From Bacteroidales bacterium SW299 (GTDB taxonomy: Bacteria; Bacteroidota; Bacteroidia; Bacteroidales; Bacteroidaceae): a DNA stretch of 61,244 nucleotides. Positions 16,963-25,756 of this stretch are shown in pieces (within the stretch, counting starts at the first letter, position 1; each line of letters starts with the position of its first letter). The stretch lies in the NCBI GenBank assembly GCA_019550975.1, contig SDWH01000022.1, forward strand, positions 1 to 61,244, read 5' to 3'. The notes below the pieces were generated by a model. That model was not told where the DNA came from. It ran no database searches and was given only the letters and a program-made list of their open reading frames with translations. A program made the position numbers and the translations under genes.

Positions 16963-19152
16963 ATGTCCAAACTAAGATTCAGAGTGGTAGAGAAGGCTTT
17001 CCACAAGAAGCCGGTAGAAGTGAAGGCTCCGACAGAACGCCCAAGCGAATACTTTGCTAAATACGTATTCAACCGTGAGAAAATGTTCAAATATCTCCCC
17101 AGCGGTGTGTATGCCAAACTGATTGACGTAATTGACAATGGGGCAACCCTCGACCGCGGCATCGCAAACGCCGTGGCAGACGGCATGAAGAAATGGGCCA
17201 TCGAGATGGGGGTCACGCATTACACGCACTGGTTCCAGCCGCTGACCGAAGGCACAGCCGAAAAGCATGACGCTTTTGTAGAACACGACGGAAAAGGCGG
17301 CATGCTGGAAGAATTCTCCGGAAAACTGCTCGTACAGCAGGAATCCGACGGCTCGTCATTTCCTAACGGGGGAATACGCAACACGTTCGAAGCCAGAGGA
17401 TACAGCGCATGGGACCCGTCGTCGCCGGTCTTTATCGTAGGCGACACGCTGTGCATCCCCACCGTATTCATCGCCTATACGGGTGAATCGCTCGACTATA
17501 AAGCTCCGCTGCTGAAAGCGCTGACAGCGGTCAACAAGGCGGCCTTGGACGTGATGCATTATTTCGACCCGTCGGTAAAGAAGATCATTTCTTACCTCGG
17601 ATGGGAACAGGAATATTTTCTGGTTGACGAAGGACTCTATGCAGCCCGCCCCGACCTGCTTCTGACCGGCCGGACACTGATGGGACACGAAGCGTCAAAA
17701 AACCAGCAGCTGGAAGACCATTATTTCGGTGCCATACCCACCCGTGTGGCCGCCTTCATGAAGGATCTGGAAATCCAGGCGCTTGAGCTCGGGATTCCGG
17801 TAAAAACCCGCCATAACGAGGTAGCTCCTAACCAGTTTGAACTTGCACCGATTTATGAAGAATGCAATCTGGCTGTCGACCACAATATGCTGATCATGTC
17901 GCTGATGCGGAAAGTGGCACGCAACCACGGATTCCGCGTGCTGCTCCACGAAAAGCCGTTCAAGGGAGTCAACGGCTCGGGAAAGCATAACAACTGGTCG
18001 CTCGGAACAGACAACGGTGTCCTGCTGATGGCTCCGGGAAAGACTTCGGAAGAGAATCTCCGTTTCATCACGTTTGTCGTGAACACACTCATGGCTGTCT
18101 ACCGGCACAACGGATTGCTGAAAGCATCGATCATGAGCGCAACCAATGCTCACCGCCTGGGCGGACACGAAGCTCCCCCCGCAATCATTTCTTCTTTCCT
18201 CGGAACCCAACTGAGCAAAGTGCTCGACCATCTGGAAGCAAGCACAAACGACGACCTGCTTTCGCTGGGAGGAAAACAAGGCATGAAACTGGACATTCCG
18301 CAAATACCGGAACTTCTGATTGACAACACCGACCGCAACCGCACATCGCCGTTCGCCTTTACCGGAAACCGTTTTGAATTCCGCGCGCCTGGATCGGAAG
18401 CCAATTGCGCAAGCGCCATGATCGCGCTGAACTCAGCGGTAGCCGAACAACTGATCGAATTCAAAAAGGAAGTCGATGCACGCATTGAAGAAGGAGAGCC
18501 CAAAATTTCAGCTATCCTGCAGATTGTGCGCCGCTATATCAAAGAATGCAAACCGATCCGCTTCGACGGCAACGGATACAGCGAAGAATGGCAGGAAGAA
18601 GCTAAACGCCGCGGTTTGGACTGCGAAACAAGCTGCCCGATCATATTCGACAACTATCTGAAGCCGGAAAGCATCCGCATGTTCGAATCGACGGGAGTCA
18701 TGAACCGCAAAGAGCTGGAGGCACGCAACGAAGTGAAATGGGAAATGTATACAAAGAAGATTCAGATCGAAGCCCGCGTGCTGGGCGACCTGGTCATGAA
18801 CCATGTAGTGCCTGTAGCTATCGAGTACCAGACCAAACTGATAGACAACGCATACAAGATGCAGTCAATCTTCTCCAGCGAAGAAGCCAGCCAGCTGTCG
18901 GCCGAAAACCTGGCTATCATCCGGGAGATCTCTACACATACCTCTTATATAAAGAAGCATGTGGACGAAATGATAGAGGCACGCAAGGTGGCCAACCGCA
19001 TTGCCTGCGAGCGTGAAAAGGCTATCGCCTACCATGATACGGTAGCTCCGATGCTTGAGCAGATCCGCTACCACATCGACAAGCTCGAACTGATTGTCGA
19101 CGATCAGATGTGGACGCTCCCGAAATACCGCGAACTGCTCTTTGTGCGCTAA
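16963..19152 (+). CDS. glnN: Glutamine synthetase type III
   Basis: Assimilates ammonium by ATP-dependent conversion of glutamate to glutamine. The 729-residue length and the GSIII landmarks (NGGIRNTFEARGYSAWDP, HNEVAPNQFELAPIYEE, GSGKHNNWS, NRTSPFAFTGNRFEFR) identify the dodecameric type III enzyme. Placed after dapL, it is probably co-transcribed. Together with the ammonium transport operon at 27.4-30.0 kb it forms the nitrogen assimilation capacity visible in this window. Confidence 0.96.
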   Translation: MSKLRFRVVEKAFHKKPVEVKAPTERPSEYFAKYVFNREKMFKYLPSGVYAKLIDVIDNGATLDRGIANAVADGMKKWAIEMGVTHYTHWFQPLTEGTAEKHDAFVEHDGKGGMLEEFSGKLLVQQESDGSSFPNGGIRNTFEARGYSAWDPSSPVFIVGDTLCIPTVFIAYTGESLDYKAPLLKALTAVNKAALDVMHYFDPSVKKIISYLGWEQEYFLVDEGLYAARPDLLLTGRTLMGHEASKNQQLEDHYFGAIPTRVAAFMKDLEIQALELGIPVKTRHNEVAPNQFELAPIYEECNLAVDHNMLIMSLMRKVARNHGFRVLLHEKPFKGVNGSGKHNNWSLGTDNGVLLMAPGKTSEENLRFITFVVNTLMAVYRHNGLLKASIMSATNAHRLGGHEAPPAIISSFLGTQLSKVLDHLEASTNDDLLSLGGKQGMKLDIPQIPELLIDNTDRNRTSPFAFTGNRFEFRAPGSEANCASAMIALNSAVAEQLIEFKKEVDARIEEGEPKISAILQIVRRYIKECKPIRFDGNGYSEEWQEEAKRRGLDCETSCPIIFDNYLKPESIRMFESTGVMNRKELEARNEVKWEMYTKKIQIEARVLGDLVMNHVVPVAIEYQTKLIDNAYKMQSIFSSEEASQLSAENLAIIREISTHTSYIKKHVDEMIEARKVANRIACEREKAIAYHDTVAPMLEQIRYHIDKLELIVDDQMWTLPKYRELLFVR

Positions 19153-19300
19153 CTGGAGGAAACAAGAGTCTGCCGCAAGAAGCTGTATCCGGAAAGCCAG
19201 AAGAATACTTTCCCCATACAGCTTCCCGGAGGCGGCTCTCCCATAATATCAAACAACAAAAAACTACAACAGAAACAATTAAAGTCGCCTTCATCGCGTC

Positions 19301-20962
19301 ATGGAATGGTTATATAATCTGTTTTTCGACCATACTGCCTTGCAGGCGGTCATCATCCTGTCACTCATCATCGCCATCGGGCTCGGGCTGGGAAAGCTGC
19401 GCGCTTTTGGCGTTTCGCTGGGAGTGACTTTTGTTTTTTTCACCGGCATTCTGGCCGGCCATCTGGGATTCTCCATCGACCCGCAAATGCTAAGCTATGC
19501 TGAAACCTTCGGGCTTGTGCTTTTTGTCTATTCATTAGGCTTGCAGGTAGGTCCCGGATTCTTCAGTTCTTTCAAATACGGAGGATTCCAGCTCAACATG
19601 CTTGGTCTGGGAGTAATCCTGCTCGGAACATTGGCAGCCATCGGACTGACATTCGTCACCCCGATCAGCCTGCCCGACATGGTAGGCATCCTGTGCGGAG
19701 CAACCACCAACACGCCCGCGCTCGGAGCTGCCCAGCAAACACTGAAACAATTGGGAGAACCCACCAGCGGAGCTGCCTTGAGCTGTGCTGTAACTTACCC
19801 GCTGGGTGTAGTAGGCGTCATTCTTGCCATCATCCTGGTAAAGAAGCTGTTTGTCCGGCCCGCCGACATGGAAGTACACGAACACGACGACCCGAACCAT
19901 ACGTACATCGCCACATTTCAGGTACATAACCCTGCCATATTCAACAAAAGCATCCATGACATCGCCCATACAGGCTATCCAAAGTTTGTCATATCCCGGC
20001 TGTGGAGAGATGGGAACGTATCTATCCCCACATCAGAAAAAATACTGAAAGAGAACGACCGGCTGCTGGTCATAACAACAGAAAAAGACGCTCCCTCACT
20101 GACCATTCTTTTCGGCGAACAGGAAAACCGGGACTGGAATAAAGAAGACATCGACTGGAATGCCATCGACAGCAAGCTGGTGTCCAAGCACATTGTGATA
20201 TCCCGCCCTGAAATAAACGGGAAGAAATTAGGCTCGCTCAGGCTGCGCAACACGTACGGAATCAATATCAGCCGGGTTCTCCGCAGCGGCGTACAGCTGC
20301 TTGCCACACCGGGACTCGTGCTCCAGTTGGGCGACCGGCTTACGGTAGTGGGTGAAGCCGCTGCCATCCAAAACGTGGAGAAAGTGCTAGGCAATACAGT
20401 GAAAACGCTGAAAGATCCGAATCTGGCTTCCATTTTCATCGGAATCATCCTCGGACTGGTAATCGGAGCCATCCCCATCGCCATACCGGGAATCAGCTCG
20501 CCCGTAAAACTCGGAATGGCGGGAGGTCCCATCGTGATGGGCATTCTTATCGGCGCGTACGGTCCACGCCTGCATCTGGTCACCTACACCACACGCAGCG
20601 CAAACCTGATGCTCCGGGGAATCGGGCTTTCGCTCTACCTCGCCTGCCTGGGACTGGATGCAGGAGCGCATTTCTTTGAAACGGTGATGCGCCCCGAAGG
20701 TGCCCTGTGGATAGGGACAGGCTTCGTGATAACCTTCGTGCCGGTAGTCATCATGGCCCTTATCGCCTTGAGGTTCTGCCATCAGGACTTCGGAAACACC
20801 TGCGGAATGCTGTGCGGAAGCATGGCCAACCCAATGGCACTCAACTATGCGAACGACATTATCACCAACGACAACCCATCGGTAAGCTATGCCACCGTGT
20901 ATCCGCTGGGAATGTTCCTTCGCGTAATCATCGCCCAGCTCATCCTCATGCTTTTTCTCTAG
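19301..20962 (+). CDS. AspT/YidE/YbjL-family putative transporter with two TrkA_C domains
   Basis: The protein has 553 residues and two repeated blocks of about five membrane segments, at the N- and C-termini. Between them lie two cytoplasmic RCK_C/TrkA_C domains (about 205-375). Such AspT-duplication proteins include aspartate:alanine exchangers, but most are uncharacterised anion exchangers. The internal repeat shows as GILCGATTNTPALGAAQQTL in the first half and GMLCGSMANPMALNYAN in the second. It follows glnN by 148 bp. Substrate is not assignable. Confidence 0.82.
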   Translation: MEWLYNLFFDHTALQAVIILSLIIAIGLGLGKLRAFGVSLGVTFVFFTGILAGHLGFSIDPQMLSYAETFGLVLFVYSLGLQVGPGFFSSFKYGGFQLNMLGLGVILLGTLAAIGLTFVTPISLPDMVGILCGATTNTPALGAAQQTLKQLGEPTSGAALSCAVTYPLGVVGVILAIILVKKLFVRPADMEVHEHDDPNHTYIATFQVHNPAIFNKSIHDIAHTGYPKFVISRLWRDGNVSIPTSEKILKENDRLLVITTEKDAPSLTILFGEQENRDWNKEDIDWNAIDSKLVSKHIVISRPEINGKKLGSLRLRNTYGINISRVLRSGVQLLATPGLVLQLGDRLTVVGEAAAIQNVEKVLGNTVKTLKDPNLASIFIGIILGLVIGAIPIAIPGISSPVKLGMAGGPIVMGILIGAYGPRLHLVTYTTRSANLMLRGIGLSLYLACLGLDAGAHFFETVMRPEGALWIGTGFVITFVPVVIMALIALRFCHQDFGNTCGMLCGSMANPMALNYANDIITNDNPSVSYATVYPLGMFLRVIIAQLILMLFL

Positions 20963-21034
20963 CCCATCGGCTACAAGAAAGGCTCAAGAAGAAAAAGCCC
21001 GCACGGGACCACCCAACAAAACGAAATGACGACA

Positions 21035-21064
21035 TTGTTTTTAAAGACAAAGTTTTTATCTTTG
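21035..21064 (+). promoter_or_regulatory. Sigma-ABfr promoter for fbp
   Basis: TTG (21035-21037), exactly 19 bases, then TATCTTTG (21057-21064), 29 bases before the fbp ATG. The match is good in both boxes and in spacing. Confidence 0.7.
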
Positions 21065-21093
21065 TAACAATGAAATGACAAAAAAGATCTGCT

Positions 21094-23091
21094 ATGAAAG
21101 ATTATAAACAAATAACAACGGAAACGATCAGGCAGGACAGCCGCTATCTGGACCTGCTGTCGCATAATTTTCCGACAATCGCCGACGCCAGCACGGAAAT
21201 CATCAACCTGGAGGCCATACTGAACCTGCCGAAAGGGACCGAACATTTTCTGGCTGACCTTCACGGAGAATACGAGGCGTTCCAGCATGTGCTGCGCAAC
21301 GCATCCGGCTCCATCAAACGGAAAGTGAACGAAATATTCGGAAACACGCTGCGCGAAATGGAAAAGAAGGAGCTTTGCACACTGATCTATTATCCGGAAC
21401 AGAAGCTGCAGCTCGTCAAAGAAAAAGAAACCGACCTGGAGGACTGGTACGTGATCACACTGAACCAACTGGTGAAGGTGTGCCAGAATGTGTCGTCAAA
21501 ATACACCCGCTCGAAAGTGAGAAAAGCGCTCCCGAAAGAGTTCTCCTACATCATCCAGGAACTGCTGCACGAAAGCAGCATGGACCCCAACAAGCAGGCA
21601 TACATCAATGTCATCATCAGCACCATCATCGACACAGACCGTGCAGATGATTTCATCACCGCGCTCTGCAAGCTGATCCAGCGGCTCACCATCGACTCGC
21701 TGCATATTCTGGGCGACATATTCGACCGCGGACCGGGACCGCACATCATCATGGACACCCTGTGCAACTACCATAATTTCGACATCCAATGGGGGAACCA
21801 TGACATTCTCTGGATGGGAGCCGCAGCGGGAAACGACTGCAACATTGCCAACGTGCTGCGCATGGCCATGCGATACGGCAACCTTTCGGCCATTGAAGAC
21901 GGATACGGCATCAACCTGCTTCCGCTCGCCACATTTGCCATGGAAACGTATGCCGACGACCCGTGCGGATTTTTCCAGCCGAAGATAGACAAAGCTTCAA
22001 GCCCTTATACGGAAAAAACCATCCGGCTCATCGCCCAGATGCACAAGGCCATCACCGTTATCCAGCTTAAGCTGGAGGCGGAAACCATCAAACGCCGCCC
22101 GGAATTTGAAATGGAAGACCGGCTGCTGCTTCACCACATCGACTTCAAGAAGAAAGCATTCACCCTCGGCGGAAAAGATTATGAAATGCGCGACTGCTAT
22201 TTCCCTACCGTAAATCCGGAAGACCCTTACCGCCTGACTGAAGAAGAACAGGAGATCGTGTCGAAACTGCACCATTCGTTTGTCAGCAGCGAGAAGCTCA
22301 AAAAGCACATGAAATGCCTGTTCCGCTACGGCTGCATGTATAATGTCTGCAATTCAAACCTGCTTTTCCACGCTTCCATGCCGCTCAACGAAGACGGTAC
22401 GCTGAAAGAGGTGGAAATCCTGGGAGAAAAATACAAGGGAAGAAACCTGCTCGAACGCGTGGGACAGCTCATCCGGACAGCCTATTTCGCCGAAAACGAC
22501 AATCCGGAGAAAGACTTCGCCGTAGATTTCGTATGGTATCTGTGGTGCGGAAAAAACTCGCCAGCCTTCGACAAGAGCAAGATGGCGACCTTTGAACGCT
22601 ATTTCCTTACAGACAAAGAAACGCACAGGGAAATAAAGGGACATTACTACGAACTGCGTGACCGTGAAGACATCTGCGACATGATCATGGATGAATTCGG
22701 CGTGGAGGGAGAGCACCGGCATATCATCAACGGGCATGTGCCTGTAAAGGCGGTGAAAGGAGAAAAGCCGATCAAGGCAAACGGAAAGCTGATGGTCATC
22801 GACGGCGGCTTCTCGAAAGCTTACCAGCCGGAAACCGGAATTGCAGGCTATACACTGGTATACCACTCGCGCGGCTTCGAACTGGTGCAGCATGAACCGT
22901 TCACCTCTACCCAGAAGGCGATAGAAGAAGGCATTGACATCAAGTCGACCACACAGATCGTCGAGCTGAGTTCCAAGCGGATGATGGTGAAAGACACAGA
23001 CAAGGGGAAGGAACTGATGGTTCAGATCAACGATCTGAAGAAGCTTCTTCTGGCCTACCAGAACGGACTGATGAAAGAAAGAGCGGTCTGA
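21094..23091 (+). CDS. fbp: Fructose-1,6-bisphosphatase class III
   Basis: Catalyses the gluconeogenic dephosphorylation of fructose-1,6-bisphosphate. The 665 residues correspond to class III (Firmicutes/Bacteroidetes) enzymes, which are unrelated to classes I and II. Metallophosphatase motifs are seen: GDIFDRGPGPH, WGNHDILWMGAAAGN and a C-terminal NGHVPVKAVKGEKP. It has its own promoter and ends before a MITE-like repeat and a terminator. Confidence 0.95.
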   Translation: MKDYKQITTETIRQDSRYLDLLSHNFPTIADASTEIINLEAILNLPKGTEHFLADLHGEYEAFQHVLRNASGSIKRKVNEIFGNTLREMEKKELCTLIYYPEQKLQLVKEKETDLEDWYVITLNQLVKVCQNVSSKYTRSKVRKALPKEFSYIIQELLHESSMDPNKQAYINVIISTIIDTDRADDFITALCKLIQRLTIDSLHILGDIFDRGPGPHIIMDTLCNYHNFDIQWGNHDILWMGAAAGNDCNIANVLRMAMRYGNLSAIEDGYGINLLPLATFAMETYADDPCGFFQPKIDKASSPYTEKTIRLIAQMHKAITVIQLKLEAETIKRRPEFEMEDRLLLHHIDFKKKAFTLGGKDYEMRDCYFPTVNPEDPYRLTEEEQEIVSKLHHSFVSSEKLKKHMKCLFRYGCMYNVCNSNLLFHASMPLNEDGTLKEVEILGEKYKGRNLLERVGQLIRTAYFAENDNPEKDFAVDFVWYLWCGKNSPAFDKSKMATFERYFLTDKETHREIKGHYYELRDREDICDMIMDEFGVEGEHRHIINGHVPVKAVKGEKPIKANGKLMVIDGGFSKAYQPETGIAGYTLVYHSRGFELVQHEPFTSTQKAIEEGIDIKSTTQIVELSSKRMMVKDTDKGKELMVQINDLKKLLLAYQNGLMKERAV

Positions 23092-23123
23092 AAAACCTTT
23101 TTCACTGACCTTGCTTCAACTTA

Positions 23124-23317
23124 AGAAACTGTTTTGAATTTATCGTGTGCTGATTTGGGATGAGTTTTTGAGGCATTTCCGTTTGTGTGATGAGGAAGAT
23201 AGCGGGCTATCTGACGAAGAACAGAAGCGGAAAAAACCAAAAAATAGCCCAAAGCACACACGAAAACGAACACATCAAGCCAAGAAAAACTTTTTGGAGA
23301 AATTCAAAACAGTTTCT
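23124..23317. repeat. MITE-like element with 18-bp terminal inverted repeats
   Basis: The sequence agaaactgttttgaattt (23124-23141) recurs perfectly inverted at 23300-23317, enclosing 158 bp. Adjacent bases (ctta / taag) nearly extend the match. The interior has no credible gene: the one open frame is lysine-rich with no recognisable domain. The size and structure suggest a non-autonomous element or the remnant ends of an insertion sequence. No clear target duplication was identified. Confidence 0.5.
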
Positions 23318-23339
23318 AAGCCGTACAATAAAAAAAATG

Positions 23340-23367
23340 ACCCGTCATTCAACAAAGGATGACGGGT
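23340..23367. terminator. Bidirectional terminator between fbp and panD
   Basis: Arms acccgtcat (23340-23348) and atgacgggt (23359-23367) surround a 10-base loop. It is followed by TATTTTAT on the plus strand and bounded by an A-run on the other side, so it can end both the fbp and the panCD transcripts. Confidence 0.75.
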
Positions 23368-23445
23368 TATTTTATGTAAGATGACGAATAATTTTACATC
23401 GGATGAGCCGACATTTTTTTCAGCAGGCGGAAAGGCTTCAGAAAA

Positions 23446-23796
23446 TCAGACAAGACGGTTAGTCGCCGTATCGGGAAAAACGACCGTGGGACTGAAATGC
23501 TTCGCCTCTTCAAAGTCCATCAGCGCATATGACATGATAATCACCACATCGCCTACCTGAACCTTGCGGGCAGCGGCGCCGTTCAGACAAATGCATCCCG
23601 AACCGCGTTCTCCCTTGATGATGTAAGTTTCAAAACGCTCTCCGTTGTTGTTGTCCACAATCTGGACTTTCTCCCCCTGTATCATGTTGGCGGCATCCAT
23701 CAAGTCTTCGTCAATGGTTATGCTCCCCATATAATTCAGATTGGCCTCAGTCACGGTCACACAATGCAGCTTGGACTTCAATACCTCAATCATCAT
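23446..23796 (-). CDS. panD: Aspartate 1-decarboxylase
   Basis: Makes beta-alanine from aspartate for pantothenate synthesis. It is a pyruvoyl enzyme: the self-cleavage Gly-Ser is visible in NYMGSITID (G24-S25), which yields the beta chain and the pyruvoyl-capped alpha chain. The length of 116 residues is normal. It follows panC by 7 bases in a panC-panD operon, which supplies both the beta-alanine and its ligation. Confidence 0.96.
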   Translation of the reverse strand: MMIEVLKSKLHCVTVTEANLNYMGSITIDEDLMDAANMIQGEKVQIVDNNNGERFETYIIKGERGSGCICLNGAAARKVQVGDVVIIMSYALMDFEEAKHFSPTVVFPDTATNRLV

Positions 23797-23803
23797 GACT
23801 CAA

Positions 23804-24655
23804 TCATTCCTTATATTTATACTTTATATTGTCTATCAGACGGACATCACCGCAGAACACTGTGATGCAGCCTACGATATAGTCGCTCTCATCCCATGCA
23901 TGCACCGGCTGCAAAGTGTTTCCGTCGACTATCTCAAAATACTCAAGGCGCAGGCCTTCGGCGCGTCCGATAGAATCTTCGACAAACCGCTTCGTTTCAG
24001 ACAGCACATGAGTTTTCCCATAGTCCACACTCGTAAACAAAGCCTTCGAGATCTGCACAGCCTGCCTGCGCTGCACTGAATCAAGGCGGGCGTTACGGCT
24101 GCTCAGAGCCAGCCCGTCGTCCTCGCGCACAATCGGACAACCCACAATCTGCAGATCAAAGGGATACTTGCGCACCATTTCACGCACAATCGCCAGCTGC
24201 TGGAAGTCCTTTTCTCCGAAGTAGGCGCGTGTCGGCTCCACAATCAGGAAAAGCTTGCTCACAATCTGGCAAACTCCGTTAAAATGTCCGGGACGATACT
24301 TCCCTTCCATCACCGTATCCAAAGGAGGATAACTGAACGTTCTTGTATCAGGTTCCGGATAGATTTCTTCTACAGAAGGAGCGAACACATAAGCGGCTCC
24401 ACAGGCTTCAAGCAGCTTGCAGTCGGCATCCAGCGTACGGGGATATTTCAACAAATCATTCTTGTCGTTAAACTGAGTAGGATTGACAAAATCGCTGACA
24501 ACCACCACGTCATTTTCGGCAACAGCGCGTTTCACCAATGAAGCGTGACCTGCATGCAAAGCTCCCATCGTCGGAACCAGACCTATGGTCTTTCCCCCTT
24601 TGCGCAAAGGTTCCAATTCGGCACGAAGCGCATTAATCGTTTGAACTAACTTCAT
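23804..24655 (-). CDS. panC: Pantothenate synthetase
   Basis: Joins pantoate and beta-alanine with ATP. It has the HIGH-like MGALHAGHASLV, the KDFQQLAIV motif and the KMSKS-like LSSRNARL, and ends at the normal length (283 residues). The frame extends four codons upstream to a TTG, but the ATG at 24655 (MKLVQTINALRAEL) fits the family. It is first gene of panCD and is divergent from the glycogen synthase gene. Confidence 0.96.
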   Translation of the reverse strand: MKLVQTINALRAELEPLRKGGKTIGLVPTMGALHAGHASLVKRAVAENDVVVVSDFVNPTQFNDKNDLLKYPRTLDADCKLLEACGAAYVFAPSVEEIYPEPDTRTFSYPPLDTVMEGKYRPGHFNGVCQIVSKLFLIVEPTRAYFGEKDFQQLAIVREMVRKYPFDLQIVGCPIVREDDGLALSSRNARLDSVQRRQAVQISKALFTSVDYGKTHVLSETKRFVEDSIGRAEGLRLEYFEIVDGNTLQPVHAWDESDYIVGCITVFCGDVRLIDNIKYKYKE

Positions 24656-24878
24656 CTCAATCTTCAATTTTTAATCGTAGATTATAAAAAACGGCTGCAA
24701 AGTAACGATTTATTTGTCAGATAAAGAAACAGAAATCAATATTTCTTTCGCCCCAAACCGTCAAAATGCGCATTTTAACGGCAAAGCGGCACAGCTGAAA
24801 TAAGTTACTAATCAACACATTAACATACTATAAGGAATAATTAGCCAGCCGATAAGGCGAATTTACACCAATTTTTCG

Positions 24879-24886
24879 TATTTTTG
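24879..24886 (+). promoter_or_regulatory. -7 box before the glycogen synthase gene
   Basis: TATTTTTG matches TAnnTTTG, 32 bases before the ATG. No clear -33 TTG is seen at the usual distance. Confidence 0.45.
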
Positions 24887-24918
24887 CAACACTTATTTTT
24901 GAGTAAGCAGAAAACAAT

Positions 24919-25743
24919 ATGAGTGCAAAAAAAGTTTTATTCATCACACAAGAAATTACTCCGTACGTACCAGAAAGCGAATTGGCAACCATCGGGCAGA
25001 ATCTGCCTCAGGCAATCCAGGAAAAAGGATGCGAAATCAGAACTTTTATGCCCAAATGGGGAATCATCAATGAACGGCGAAACCAGCTGCACGAAGTGAT
25101 CCGCCTTTCAGGAATGAACCTGATCATTGACGACACCGACCATCCGCTGATTATCAAGGTCGCTTCCATTCAGGCCGCAAGACGCCAGGTATACTTCATC
25201 GACAACGATGATTATTTCCAGCACCGGCTGATGACTTCCGATAAAAACGGAAACGACTACGAAGACAACGGCGAACGCGCGATCTTTTATGCAAGAGGCG
25301 TACTGGAAACAGTCAAGAAACTGCGCTGGTGTCCGGATCTGATTCATTGCCACGGATGGATGACCGCAATGGTGCCTCTCTATATCAAGAAAGCTTATTA
25401 TGACGAACCGTCATTCCGTGACTCAAAAGTAGTATATTCGGTTTATGGAGAAGGATTCAAGTCAACCTTGGACCCCAACTTCACCAGCCAGCTCTTGCTC
25501 AAGGAAATCACACCCGATGATGTAAACATGATAAAGACTCCCGTCGATTTTGAGAATCTCAACAAACTGGCGGTAGCCTATTCTGACGGTGTAATACAAA
25601 ACAGCGAAACAGTGAACACGAATGCGACAGACTACGCACGCAGCCTGAACATTCCAGTATTAGATTATCAGCAGCCCGACAAGCTGGCAGATGCCTGCGA
25701 CGCATTCTACGACCGGATTCTGGCGGGAACTGAAAACAAATAA
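24919..25743 (+). CDS. Glycogen/starch synthase N-terminal-domain protein (GT5 type)
   Basis: The 274 residues match the GT5 catalytic N-terminal half: MSAKKVLFITQEITPYVPES at the start, CHGWMTAMVPLYIKK near the middle and YSVYGEGF. The C-terminal GT-B nucleotide-binding half (another 200 or so residues) is missing. The same short form is known in Bacteroides. Full catalytic activity alone is therefore uncertain; partnership with the GT4-like enzyme at 31.8-33.1 kb is a speculation. The following DUF4270 gene begins 13 bases after the stop. Confidence 0.82.
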   Translation: MSAKKVLFITQEITPYVPESELATIGQNLPQAIQEKGCEIRTFMPKWGIINERRNQLHEVIRLSGMNLIIDDTDHPLIIKVASIQAARRQVYFIDNDDYFQHRLMTSDKNGNDYEDNGERAIFYARGVLETVKKLRWCPDLIHCHGWMTAMVPLYIKKAYYDEPSFRDSKVVYSVYGEGFKSTLDPNFTSQLLLKEITPDDVNMIKTPVDFENLNKLAVAYSDGVIQNSETVNTNATDYARSLNIPVLDYQQPDKLADACDAFYDRILAGTENK

Positions 25744-25756
25744 AAAACGAACGAAA

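Noticed and set aside
23147..23362. Open frame of 71 codons inside the MITE-like element
   Set aside because: Lysine-rich, runs across the inverted repeat and into the terminator, with no start signals; more likely non-coding repeat sequence.
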